From the NCBI GenBank assembly GCA_028290325.1, contig JAQGJY010000321.1:1-15215 (forward strand): 15,215 nt of DNA, in the 5' to 3' direction. The stretch comes from Tardiphaga sp. (lineage in GTDB: Bacteria > Pseudomonadota > Alphaproteobacteria > Rhizobiales > Xanthobacteraceae). The translations under genes were made by a program, and so were the position numbers. The notes below the pieces were generated by a model. That model searched no databases. It was not told where the DNA came from and was given only the letters and a program-made list of their open reading frames with translations. Below, piece by piece: positions 7,537 through 14,952 of the stretch (position 1 is its first letter; the number at the start of each line of letters is the position of its first letter).

Positions 7537-8388
7537 ATGAAGCCGCATACACCGGGCACCGCCGCTAATTCCGTGACCATTCCGCTGGCGGATTATTCGC
7601 CGGCGCATTTCCTGCTCGCGGTGGTCGATGGTGTTGCCACCGTCACGCTGAACCGGCCGGAGCGAAAGAACCCGCTGACCTTCGAGAGCTACCGCGAGCT
7701 TGTTAACTTCTTCAAGGCCTGCGCGATCGATGACGAGGTCAAGGCGATCGTCGTCACCGGCGCCGGCGGCAACTTTTCCTCCGGCGGCGACGTGTTCGAA
7801 ATCATCGGCCCGCTGGTGCGGATGAACACCAAAAACCTGACGGCGTTCACGCGCATGACCGGCGATCTCGTCAAGGCGATGCGCGCCTGTCCGCAGCCGA
7901 TCGTCGCTGCCGTCGAAGGCATTTGCGCCGGCGCGGGCGCGATCATCGCAATGGCGTCGGACCTACGGCTCGCGGCATCCGGCGCCAAGGTCGCGTTTCT
8001 GTTCAACAAGGTCGGCCTTGCCGGCTGCGACATGGGCGCCTGCGCAATGCTGCCGCGTATCATCGGGCAATCGCGCGCGTCGGAACTGCTGTATACGGGC
8101 CGCTTCATGACGGCGGAGGAGGGCGAACGCTGGGGCTTCTTTAGCCGCGTCGTCACGCCGGAGCAGGTGCTGACGCAAGCAGGCGTGCTCGCAAGGCAGA
8201 TCGCCGCCGGGCCTAATTTCGCCAACACGATGACCAAGCGCATGCTGGCGATGGAATGGGCGATGTCGATCGACGAAGCGATCGAGGCCGAAGCCGTGGC
8301 CCAGGCGTTGTGTATGACGACGGAGGATTTCGCGCGCGCTTTCGAAGCGTTCTCGAAAAAGGCAACGCCGCAGTTCCAAGGCGATTGA
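7537..8388 (+). CDS. Enoyl-CoA hydratase/isomerase (crotonase) family protein
   Basis: Cytoplasmic crotonase-fold protein of 283 residues acting on an acyl-CoA thioester. The CoA-binding and oxyanion-hole segments are clear: VDGVATVTLNRPERKNPLT (30-48), NFSSGGDVFEI (79-89) and GICAGAGAIIAMASDLRLAA (128-147). The two glutamates of classical enoyl-CoA hydratase are not conserved: the Glu144 position aligns with Ile136 (GAGAI) and the Glu164 position falls near Lys158 (FNKVGL). An aspartate, Asp165 in GCDMGACAMLPRIIG, occupies the place used by isomerase, hydrolase and dehalogenase-type crotonases. A simple hydratase role is therefore doubtful; isomerisation or ring cleavage of a cyclohexene-carboxyl-CoA is possible. 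The ribosome-binding site AAGGGGA (7525-7531) is strong. About 20 residues precede the usual family N-terminus. It sits between the SDR and the fused flavoprotein genes in one run. Confidence 0.9.
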   Translation: MKPHTPGTAANSVTIPLADYSPAHFLLAVVDGVATVTLNRPERKNPLTFESYRELVNFFKACAIDDEVKAIVVTGAGGNFSSGGDVFEIIGPLVRMNTKNLTAFTRMTGDLVKAMRACPQPIVAAVEGICAGAGAIIAMASDLRLAASGAKVAFLFNKVGLAGCDMGACAMLPRIIGQSRASELLYTGRFMTAEEGERWGFFSRVVTPEQVLTQAGVLARQIAAGPNFANTMTKRMLAMEWAMSIDEAIEAEAVAQALCMTTEDFARAFEAFSKKATPQFQGD

Positions 8389-8421
8389 AGCTTTGCAAAT
8401 ATCCCGCTAGCGCCGAAATCC

Positions 8422-8436
8422 TTTAAGGTTAAAATA
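8422..8436 (+). promoter_or_regulatory. Second copy of the palindromic operator-like motif, before the fused flavoprotein gene
   Basis: The inverted repeat TTTAA-GG-TTAAA (8422-8433) followed by ATA lies 35 bases before the gene start and 18 before its Shine-Dalgarno. It matches 6696-6710 at 14 of 15 positions. The right half contains TAAAAT (8430-8435), a good -10 candidate, though no good -35 is seen 16-18 bases upstream. A TTTGCAAA palindrome lies at 8392-8399 just after the crotonase stop, and a related TTGCAAAA sits beside the first copy. This suggests that the flavoprotein gene has its own regulated promoter sharing a regulator with the SDR gene. Inference only. Confidence 0.45.
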
Positions 8437-8454
8437 ATCTGCTCGGACCGGCGC

Positions 8455-8460
8455 GGAGGT
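8455..8460 (+). promoter_or_regulatory. Strong Shine-Dalgarno of the fused flavoprotein gene
   Basis: GGAGGT, eight bases before the ATG at 8469, is the strongest ribosome-binding site in the window and fixes the start codon. It implies high independent translation of this gene. Confidence 0.75.
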
Positions 8461-8468
8461 GTGTTGCC

Positions 8469-10817
8469 ATGAAGATCGCGATTATCGGTGGCGGACCGGC
8501 GGGGCTTTACGCGGCGATCTTGCTGAAGAAGCAGCGCCCGCAGGCCGATGTGACTGTGTATGAACGCAACCGCGCCGACGATACGTTTGGCTTCGGTGTC
8601 GTATTTTCCGACGCGACGCTCGATAATTTCGAGACCCACGATCCGCCGAGCTACCAGAGCATTACCCGCGAATTCGCTTATTGGGATGACATTGCCGTGC
8701 ATTTTCGCGGCACCATCCATCGTGTTGCCGGCAACGGATTTTGTGGCTGCTCGCGGCGCGTGCTCCTGATGATCCTGCAAGCCCGCGCCCGCGAGCTCGG
8801 CGTTATGCTGCAATTCGAAGCTGATATTCTGGACGAGAGTCAATTCGCTGATTGCGATCTGGTGATCCTCGCCGACGGCATCAACAGCCGGTTTCGCGAA
8901 AAATACGCCGATCACTTCGCTCCTGAAACCGATTTGCGCAGCAACGTGTTCACATGGATGGGCTCGACCAAGCCGCTCGATGCCTTCACGTTTATATTCG
9001 AGGACACGCAGTGGGGGCCCTTCATCGCCCACGCTTATCAATATGACAGGGATCGCTCGACCTGGATTTTCGAGACCGACCCCGACACCTTCAAGCGCGC
9101 CGGGCTCGAGGGCCTCGGTGAAGCCGAATCCGCCGCGCGCATGGCGAAGATATTCGGAGGCTACCTCGACGGCCACAAGTTGCTGACCAATCGTTCGCTG
9201 TGGCGCAATTTCCCGATGATCCGCAGCAAGCGCTGGGTCAGGGGCAACATGGTGCTGATCGGCGACGCCAAGGCGACCGCGCATTTCTCGATCGGCTCCG
9301 GCACCAAACTGGCAATGGAAGACGCCATCGCTTTGTCGGATGCATTGGCGCGCGAGCCTGACGTCGCAAGCGCGCTCGATGCCTATGAACACGGCCGCCG
9401 CGAAGAGGTGGAGAAGACTCAGCATGCCGCCGATGTTTCGCTGGTATGGTTCGAGCACGTCGATCGATTCTGGGATTTCGATCCGGTGCAGTTTGCGTTC
9501 GGCGTGATGACGCGATCAAAAGCCATCACGTACGATAATCTGCGGCTGCGCGCGCCGGGCTTCGTCGCCGAGGCTGACAAGGCTTTCGCAAAACAAGTGC
9601 GAGCGCAGGGGTTCGATGTCGAGATCGAGCAGCCCGTCGCGCCAATGTTTCAGCCGTTGCGCCTGCGTGAAATGGTGGTGGCCAATCGCGCGGTGGTCTC
9701 GCCGATGTGCATGTACTCGGCGAATGAAGGTCTGCCGAACGATTTTCACCTTGTGCATTATGGCTCGCGCGCGATCGGTGGCGCGGGTTTGCTGTTCACT
9801 GAAATGACTTGCGTCGCGGCGGATGCGCGGATCACGCCGGGCTGCGCGGGCCTCTATACGGACGCGCATCAGGCGATGTGGACTCGCATTGTCGATTTCG
9901 TCCACGCGAATTCAACGTCGAAATTCTGCCTGCAACTCGGCCACGCCGGACGCAAGGGCGCGACGAAACTGATGTGGGACGGCATGGACCGGCCGCTGCC
10001 CGAGGGCGGCTGGGATGTGGTCTCGGCGTCTCCAATTCCTTATTATGCTGATAGCCAAATCCCGCGTGAGCTCGATCGCGCCGGCATGGATCGCATCAAG
10101 GCTGAATTCGTGGCGGCGGCATTGCGCGGCGATGCTTGCGGCTTCGACATGCTGGAACTGCATTGCGCCCATGGCTATTTGCTTGCGAGTTTTCTGTCGC
10201 CCCTGACCAATCAGAGAAATGACGCGTACGGCGGTGTGCTGGAAAACCGACTGCGCTTTCCGCTGGAGATCTTCGCCGCGCTGCGCGCCGCATGGCCCGC
10301 GCACAAGCCGATGTCCGTGCGCATCTCCGCGACCGACTGGGCCGAGGGCGGCCTTTCGCCGGATGATTGCGTCGGCATCGCCCGCGCCTTCCGCGACGCC
10401 GGCGTGGATCTTGTCGATGTCTCGACCGGCCAGACCACGCGCGACGCCAAGCCGATCTATGGTCGCATGTTCCAGACCCCGTTTTCAGATCAGGTTCGCA
10501 ATGAAGCCCGCGTCGCGACAATGTGCGTCGGCAACATCACGACCGCTGATCAGGTCAATACAATCCTCGCCGCCGGTCGCGCCGATCTGGTGGCGCTTGG
10601 GCGGCCGCATCTGGTCGATCCATCGTTCACGCTGCGCGCCGCGGCTTGGTACGGCGCGGATATCGCCTGCCCGCCGCAATACCGGCCGGGACAGGATCAG
10701 ATCGTGCGCAATTCCGTCCGCGACCGGTTGGATGCGGACGAATTGAAGATAAAGGCCAAGCCGCGAACCCGCGCCGAATTGAAGCTACAAAATGCGAAGG
10801 CGCTTGCGGCCGAATAG
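8469..10817 (+). CDS. Fused FAD monooxygenase / Old Yellow Enzyme-type reductase: 2-aminobenzoyl-CoA monooxygenase/reductase or salicylyl-CoA 5-hydroxylase family
   Basis: Two-domain flavoprotein of 782 residues, the length of Azoarcus 2-aminobenzoyl-CoA monooxygenase/reductase and of proteins annotated bifunctional salicylyl-CoA 5-hydroxylase/oxidoreductase. The N-terminal half (1 to about 390) is an FAD monooxygenase with GGGPAG (7-12), an ILADGINSR segment and the GDA motif at 265-267 (GDAKATAHFSIGSG). The C-terminal half (about 393-755) is an FMN-dependent Old Yellow Enzyme domain of the YqjM-like class: Cys414 and Tyr416 in SPMCMYS, LQLGHAGRKG, and His565, His568, Tyr570 in HCAHGYL followed by FLSPLTNQRNDAYGG. 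In the family the first domain adds oxygen to the CoA-bound ring and the second reduces it, giving a non-aromatic product. The neighbouring SDR and crotonase favour the aminobenzoyl-CoA-like, beta-oxidation-type route over the gentisate route, but the true substrate cannot be read from sequence. Confidence 0.92.
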   Translation: MKIAIIGGGPAGLYAAILLKKQRPQADVTVYERNRADDTFGFGVVFSDATLDNFETHDPPSYQSITREFAYWDDIAVHFRGTIHRVAGNGFCGCSRRVLLMILQARARELGVMLQFEADILDESQFADCDLVILADGINSRFREKYADHFAPETDLRSNVFTWMGSTKPLDAFTFIFEDTQWGPFIAHAYQYDRDRSTWIFETDPDTFKRAGLEGLGEAESAARMAKIFGGYLDGHKLLTNRSLWRNFPMIRSKRWVRGNMVLIGDAKATAHFSIGSGTKLAMEDAIALSDALAREPDVASALDAYEHGRREEVEKTQHAADVSLVWFEHVDRFWDFDPVQFAFGVMTRSKAITYDNLRLRAPGFVAEADKAFAKQVRAQGFDVEIEQPVAPMFQPLRLREMVVANRAVVSPMCMYSANEGLPNDFHLVHYGSRAIGGAGLLFTEMTCVAADARITPGCAGLYTDAHQAMWTRIVDFVHANSTSKFCLQLGHAGRKGATKLMWDGMDRPLPEGGWDVVSASPIPYYADSQIPRELDRAGMDRIKAEFVAAALRGDACGFDMLELHCAHGYLLASFLSPLTNQRNDAYGGVLENRLRFPLEIFAALRAAWPAHKPMSVRISATDWAEGGLSPDDCVGIARAFRDAGVDLVDVSTGQTTRDAKPIYGRMFQTPFSDQVRNEARVATMCVGNITTADQVNTILAAGRADLVALGRPHLVDPSFTLRAAAWYGADIACPPQYRPGQDQIVRNSVRDRLDADELKIKAKPRTRAELKLQNAKALAAE

Positions 10818-10860
10818 CGATTGCGCTCAAATCAGCTGTATTGCAGTAGGAACAGGCGTG

Positions 10861-12105
10861 ATGAAGGCCATTATTGTCGGCGGCGGGATCGGCGGACTGA
10901 CGACGGCTTTGATGCTGCGCGCGCGCGGCATCGCCTGCGAACTCTACGAACAATCCGACACGATCCGCGAACTCGGCGTCGGTATCAATACGTTGCCGCA
11001 TGCGATCCGCGAGCTGGCGCAGCTCGGTCTGCTTGATGCGCTCGACGCTATCGCCGTCCGTACCGATGAATTGCATTACCTCAACCGTCACGGGCAGGAA
11101 GTCTGGCGCGAACGACGTGGCCTCGGCGCGGGCTTCGACGTGCCGCAATTCTCGATCCATCGTGGCCGATTGCAAAGCGTGATTCACCGCGCGGTGGAGC
11201 AGCGACTGGGATGCAACGCGATCCGCACTGGCTGTCGGCTCGGCGCATTCACGCAGGACGAAGGCGGCGTCACCGCGCATTTCTTCGACCGCCATGGCGC
11301 GCACGTTCACAGCGCGCGCGGCGACGTGCTGATCGGCGCGGACGGCATCCACTCTAAAGTGCGCGCGGCGCTGTTTCCGCAAGAAGGCCCGCCGATCTGG
11401 AACGGCTTGATGTTGTGGCGCGGCGCGCGCGACTGGCCGACGTTTCTATCGGGACAATCGATGATTGTCGCCGGCGGGCTGCATGCCAAGGTGGTGGTCT
11501 ATCCGATCGCCGAGGGCGCGTCCGCCGCAAGCCGCCTCACCAATTGGGCGGTGCTGGTGAAGACCGGCGAAGGCGGGACGCTGCCGTCGCGCCGGGAGGA
11601 TTGGTCGCGACCGGGCAAGCGCGAGGAGCTGATGCCGCATGTCGCACGCTTCAGCGTGCCGCATGTCGATGTGCCTGCTTTGATTGGGGCAACGCCGGAT
11701 TTTTATGAATATCCATGCTGCGATCGCGATCCTCTGCCCTATTGGACCAATGGCCGCGTGACGCTGCTTGGCGATGCCGCGCATCCGATGTATCCGGTCG
11801 GATCCAACGGCGCGTCGCAGGCGATCCTCGATGCACGCGCGCTCGCCGATGCGCTGAAGCGATCCGACCATCCGCGCGCGGCATTGGTGGCCTATGAAGC
11901 GCAGCGTTTGCCCGTCACGGCCGAAATCGTTCGTGCCAATCGGCGCGGCGGCCCGGAAGGCGTGATCGATGCGGTCGAGCAACTCGCGCCTGATGGGTTC
12001 GACGATGTGAATGCGGTGCTGAGTCACGCGCAGCGCGAGGCGATCGTCAAAGGCTATGCCAGCAAAGCCGGCTTTGCGGCCGTGCCGTTAGCTGCGGTGA
12101 GGTAG
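10861..12105 (+). CDS. FAD-dependent aromatic monooxygenase, PhzS-like
   Basis: Class A flavin monooxygenase of 414 residues that hydroxylates a ring using NAD(P)H and O2. Motifs are GGGIGG (7-12) for FAD, ELGVGINTLPHAIREL (37-52), SIHRG (98-102), GADGIHSKVR (159-168), MLWRGARD, and YEYPCCDRDPLPYW followed by GDAAHPMYPVGSNGASQ (304-320). The overall run resembles PhzS, the 5-methylphenazine-1-carboxylate 1-monooxygenase, and salicylate-hydroxylase-like relatives, so the substrate is likely an aromatic carboxylate. The start ATG at 10861 has AGGAA eight bases upstream; a GTG directly before it and an open frame back to 10792 are less likely. It lies 43 bases after the fused flavoprotein gene and ends 8 bases before the convergent cupin. 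It could make a hydroxylated aromatic acid that is then activated to CoA. There is no sign of phenazine synthesis genes nearby. Confidence 0.88.
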   Translation: MKAIIVGGGIGGLTTALMLRARGIACELYEQSDTIRELGVGINTLPHAIRELAQLGLLDALDAIAVRTDELHYLNRHGQEVWRERRGLGAGFDVPQFSIHRGRLQSVIHRAVEQRLGCNAIRTGCRLGAFTQDEGGVTAHFFDRHGAHVHSARGDVLIGADGIHSKVRAALFPQEGPPIWNGLMLWRGARDWPTFLSGQSMIVAGGLHAKVVVYPIAEGASAASRLTNWAVLVKTGEGGTLPSRREDWSRPGKREELMPHVARFSVPHVDVPALIGATPDFYEYPCCDRDPLPYWTNGRVTLLGDAAHPMYPVGSNGASQAILDARALADALKRSDHPRAALVAYEAQRLPVTAEIVRANRRGGPEGVIDAVEQLAPDGFDDVNAVLSHAQREAIVKGYASKAGFAAVPLAAVR

Positions 12106-12113
12106 CATTGCGT

Positions 12114-12569
12114 TCACCCGCCCGGAGGCGGCGGCAAGAAGTGGACGTTATATTCCGCCGCCAATGCCACGACGGCGTCGGGATTTTGCTCCGGCAGATT
12201 GTGGATGCCCCAAAACAAGTCATAGAGCCGACGTGACGGCGATACCCAGAACAGCACCTTCGCGGTCTGGTTCGATTTGTTGAAAATGCCGTGCGGCACC
12301 CCCATCGCCAGTCGGACCAGATCGCCGGGCATACCTTGCGTCTCGCCGTCGCCCAGCACGAAGTCGAGTTTGCCTTCGAGGATGTAAAGATACTCGTCCT
12401 GATCGGGATGGACGTGCGGTGGCACGAAGGTGCCCGGCGGCAGTGTCGCGTGCCACGAGAACGAGTCCGCCGTACAGGATTTCGGTACGTAGGTCTGGCC
12501 AAGGATATTCCACGAGATGCCCTGCATGCCTTCGTTGGCGCGGGTGATGCCGGGCGTTTCGATTTTCAT
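12114..12569 (-). CDS. Small single-domain cupin protein
   Basis: Single cupin of 151 residues. The first metal motif reads PPHVHPDQDEYLYILEGKLDF with His52, His54 and Glu59; the second has PGDLVRLAMGVPHGIFN with His93, so a complete three-His/one-Glu metal site is present. It could be a small dioxygenase or isomerase, or a ligand-sensing protein; sequence alone does not decide. The C-terminus (WGIHNLPEQNPDAVVALAAEYNVHFLPPPPGG region) is tryptophan- and proline-rich. The start has AAAGGA (12577-12582 on the - strand) seven bases upstream, overlapping the livF stop. It is the last gene of the liv-type transporter operon and faces the PhzS-like monooxygenase, suggesting a link to the same aromatic compound (inference). 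Confidence 0.87.
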   Translation of the reverse strand: MKIETPGITRANEGMQGISWNILGQTYVPKSCTADSFSWHATLPPGTFVPPHVHPDQDEYLYILEGKLDFVLGDGETQGMPGDLVRLAMGVPHGIFNKSNQTAKVLFWVSPSRRLYDLFWGIHNLPEQNPDAVVALAAEYNVHFLPPPPGG

Positions 12570-12581
12570 CGGGGTATCCTT

Positions 12582-13280
12582 TCAGACATGGAGAAAACGA
12601 TCCTTCACACTCGCATCGCTTTTAAGCGCCGCTGAGTCGCCGGTCCAGACCACGCGGCCTTTCTCGATGATGATATGGCGATCGGCAAACGCGGCAAGCG
12701 CATCGACATTCTTGTCGATGACGAGGATAGACTGGTGCTGCGCCTTCAGCGCGATGAGGCATTCCCAGATCTCAGCGCGGATCAAGGGCGCCAGTCCCTC
12801 CGTCGCCTCGTCGAGGATGAGCAGTTTGGGGTTGGTCATCAGCGCCCGGCCGATCGCCAACATCTGCTGTTCGCCGCCCGATAGCTGCGTGCCGAAATTG
12901 CCGCGTCGTTCTTTCAGGCGCGGAAACAGCGCATAGACCGCGTCGAGCGTCCAGCGCGGTGGCGCATCACGCGCGGCAGCCGTCGCCAGCAGATTTTCCT
13001 CGACGGTAAGCGTCGGAAAAATCTGTCGGCCTTCGGGCACCAGGCCGATGCCGCATTGCGCGATCCGATAAGACGGCAGACCGTTCAGCGCCTTGCCGTC
13101 GAACGACAGGCGACCGCCGGTCGGCTTGATCAGACCCATGATCGCGCGGATCGTCGTCGTTTTGCCCATGCCGTTGCGGCCGAGCAAAGTCACGACCTCG
13201 CCGCGGTCGATCTCGAGCGAGATATCGAACAAGACCTTGGCCGCGCCGTAGCCGGCCTGCAGGTTGGACACCGCCAGCAT
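12582..13280 (-). CDS. livF: ABC transporter ATPase, LivF-type (branched-chain amino acid / aromatic acid importer)
   Basis: Second ATPase of a Liv/Bra-type (HAAT) importer, 232 residues. Motifs are Walker A GRNGMGKTT (34-42), VPEGRQIFPTLTVEENL (81-97) with Gln86, signature LSGGEQQML (133-141) and Walker B LLILDEATEGLAP (153-165). At the switch position, where LivF proteins usually read VEQN, this one has VIDKN (187-191). The ATG at 13280 overlaps the livG stop by one base (TGATG) and is preceded by GAGGAAG; a GTG one codon upstream (13283) is closer to the site than usual. The transporter may carry an aromatic carboxylate or its derivative rather than leucine, given the pathway opposite it; this is inference. 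The cupin start follows 12 bases after its stop. Confidence 0.92.
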   Translation of the reverse strand: MLAVSNLQAGYGAAKVLFDISLEIDRGEVVTLLGRNGMGKTTTIRAIMGLIKPTGGRLSFDGKALNGLPSYRIAQCGIGLVPEGRQIFPTLTVEENLLATAAARDAPPRWTLDAVYALFPRLKERRGNFGTQLSGGEQQMLAIGRALMTNPKLLILDEATEGLAPLIRAEIWECLIALKAQHQSILVIDKNVDALAAFADRHIIIEKGRVVWTGDSAALKSDASVKDRFLHV

Positions 13281-14023
13281 CACACTTCCTCGCCGAGATA
13301 AGCGGCGCGCACCTGTGGGTCAGCGCGCACGTCCTGCGGCAGACCGGACGCGATGATACGGCCATAGACCAACACGGACACGCGATCGGCGAGCGCGAAC
13401 ACCGCATCCATATCATGCTCAATCAGCACGATCGGCAGTTCACGCTTCAACGTCTGCAAGGTCACGATGAGGCGCTGCGCTTCCTCGTGACTTGCGCCCG
13501 CCAAGGGTTCATCGAGCAGCAGCAGCTTTGGCTGAGCTGCCAGCGCCACTGCGAGTTCGAGTTGGCGCTTCTCGCCATGCGACAACGAACCCGCGGCGAC
13601 CTGCGCGCGTTCGTGGAGGCCGAAGCGTGTCAGCAACCTCATCGCGATGTCGTTGAGGTCGGCCTCACGCGAGGCATTGCTGAAAAAGCGGAAGCTCGAT
13701 CCATCACGCGCTTGCGCGGCCAGCGCGACGTTTTCCAACGCCGAAAAGCGCGGCAGGATCGACGTGATCTGGAACGACCGCACCAAGCCAAGCCGCGCGC
13801 GGGCGTCCATCGGCAGATGCGTGACCTCTTCGCCCATGAAAACGACGCGGCCGGAATCCGGTTGGGCCAGACCCGAGAGTTGATGGATCAATGTCGTCTT
13901 GCCGGCGCCGTTGGGACCGATAATGGCATGCAGCTCGTTCTCGGCGATATCGAGACTGACATCGTCCGTCACCTTCAGCGCACCATAGCTTTTACATAAA
14001 TGTTCGATGCGGAGCGGAATCAT
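13280..14023 (-). CDS. livG: ABC transporter ATPase, LivG-type
   Basis: First ATPase of the Liv-type importer, 247 residues. It shows Walker A GPNGAGKTT (36-44), Gln85 in LVRSFQITSILPRFSALENV, the LivG-type signature SLSHGEKRQLELA (146-158) with His in place of the usual second Gly, Walker B LLLLDEPLAG (167-176), switch His203 in LIEHDMDAV, and the family C-terminus VRAAYLGEE. The SxGE signature variant and the LVRSFQ phrase are usual for LivG/BraF, so nothing is broken. Its ATG overlaps the livM stop in ATGA (14020-14023) and its TGA overlaps livF, so expression is coupled with both neighbours. Confidence 0.94.
   Translation of the reverse strand: MIPLRIEHLCKSYGALKVTDDVSLDIAENELHAIIGPNGAGKTTLIHQLSGLAQPDSGRVVFMGEEVTHLPMDARARLGLVRSFQITSILPRFSALENVALAAQARDGSSFRFFSNASREADLNDIAMRLLTRFGLHERAQVAAGSLSHGEKRQLELAVALAAQPKLLLLDEPLAGASHEEAQRLIVTLQTLKRELPIVLIEHDMDAVFALADRVSVLVYGRIIASGLPQDVRADPQVRAAYLGEEV
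13285..13291 (-). promoter_or_regulatory. Ribosome-binding site of livF
   Basis: GAGGAAG on the - strand lies inside the 3' end of livG. Its AGGA core is six bases from the ATG at 13280 but only three from the in-frame GTG at 13283, so it favours the ATG as start. Confidence 0.6.
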
Positions 14024-14952
14024 CGACCGCCTCCAAGCAGGCCGGTAAGTCCGCCGCGCACGAACAAAACGACGAGGATGAGGATCGGTCCGAAGATCAT
14101 CGCCCAGTGTTCGGTATAATGCGACAGCAGCTCTGCAAGCAACGAGAACGCCGCTGCGCCGATGATCGCGCCATGGAGCGAGCCGAGCCCGCCCAGGACG
14201 ACGACGAAGATCAGCTCGCCGGAGCGTTGCCAGGTTGCGTAAGCCGGGCTGACGAATTCCGCCTGATTGGCCAGCAATACGCCCGCGACCGCCGCGATCA
14301 TTCCCGCAAGGACGTAAGCGGTGAGCTGATAGCGAAAAGGTGCGAAACCGATCGCCTGCATCCGCACCGGATTATCGCGAATGCCACGCAGCACCCGGCC
14401 GAAGCGCGACGCAACGATGGCGCGGCACAGCAGATACGCGCCCAACAAAGCGGCAAAGCAGACGTAATACAACGTCACATCATTCTTCAGCACGGGCGCG
14501 CCAAAGACCAGGCTGCGCTGCGCCAGCGTCAGCCCGTCATCGCCGCCATAGGCGGCGAGCGAGGTGCCGAGAAAAAACAGCATCTGCCCGAAGGCCAACG
14601 TGATCATGATGAAATAGACGCCTTTGGTCCGCAGCGAGATCGCGCCGGTGATCAGCGCGAAAACCAACGACACCGCCAGAGCACATCCGATATGCGCGAA
14701 TGCATTATTGATTCCGTGACTCGACAGGATCGCGACGCTGTAGGCGCCAAGGCCGAGAAACGCGGCATGGCCGAACGAGATCATGGCGCCGTAGCCGATC
14801 AGGAGATCGAGCGACAGCGCCGCGAGCGCGAGGATCACGATGCGCGTGGTGATAGCAAGGATGAAGCTACGCGGACCTAACGTCGCGAGCAGCGGCACCA
14901 ATGCCAGCAACGCGAACAACATGACCGGCAGAATGAGCGAACGGCGTTTCAC
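14020..14952 (-). CDS. livM: ABC transporter permease, LivM-type
   Basis: Inner-membrane permease of the Liv-type importer, 310 residues. Hydrophobic stretches begin near residues 6, 32, 58, 89, 115, 163, 211, 246 and 287, giving eight or nine membrane segments. Family text includes LSLDLLIGYGAMISFGHAAFLGLGAY (about 46-71), KGVYFIMITLAFGQML and the cytoplasmic coupling loop GRVLRGIRDNPVRMQAIGF, followed by GGLGSLHGAIIGA. The start is a GTG at 14950-14952 that overlaps the livH stop as GTGA; no good Shine-Dalgarno is seen, in line with translational coupling. The next in-frame ATG, about ten codons on, would cut into the first membrane segment. Confidence 0.92.
   Translation of the reverse strand: MKRRSLILPVMLFALLALVPLLATLGPRSFILAITTRIVILALAALSLDLLIGYGAMISFGHAAFLGLGAYSVAILSSHGINNAFAHIGCALAVSLVFALITGAISLRTKGVYFIMITLAFGQMLFFLGTSLAAYGGDDGLTLAQRSLVFGAPVLKNDVTLYYVCFAALLGAYLLCRAIVASRFGRVLRGIRDNPVRMQAIGFAPFRYQLTAYVLAGMIAAVAGVLLANQAEFVSPAYATWQRSGELIFVVVLGGLGSLHGAIIGAAAFSLLAELLSHYTEHWAMIFGPILILVVLFVRGGLTGLLGGGR

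Noticed and set aside
8389..8421. Possible terminator after the crotonase gene
   Set aside because: There is a TTTGCAAA palindrome but no GC-rich stem followed by a T-run.
7689..9458. A 589-codon open frame on the - strand opposite the crotonase and flavoprotein genes
   Set aside because: Despite its length it spans the antisense of two well-identified genes and their intergenic gap, and shows no recognisable family.
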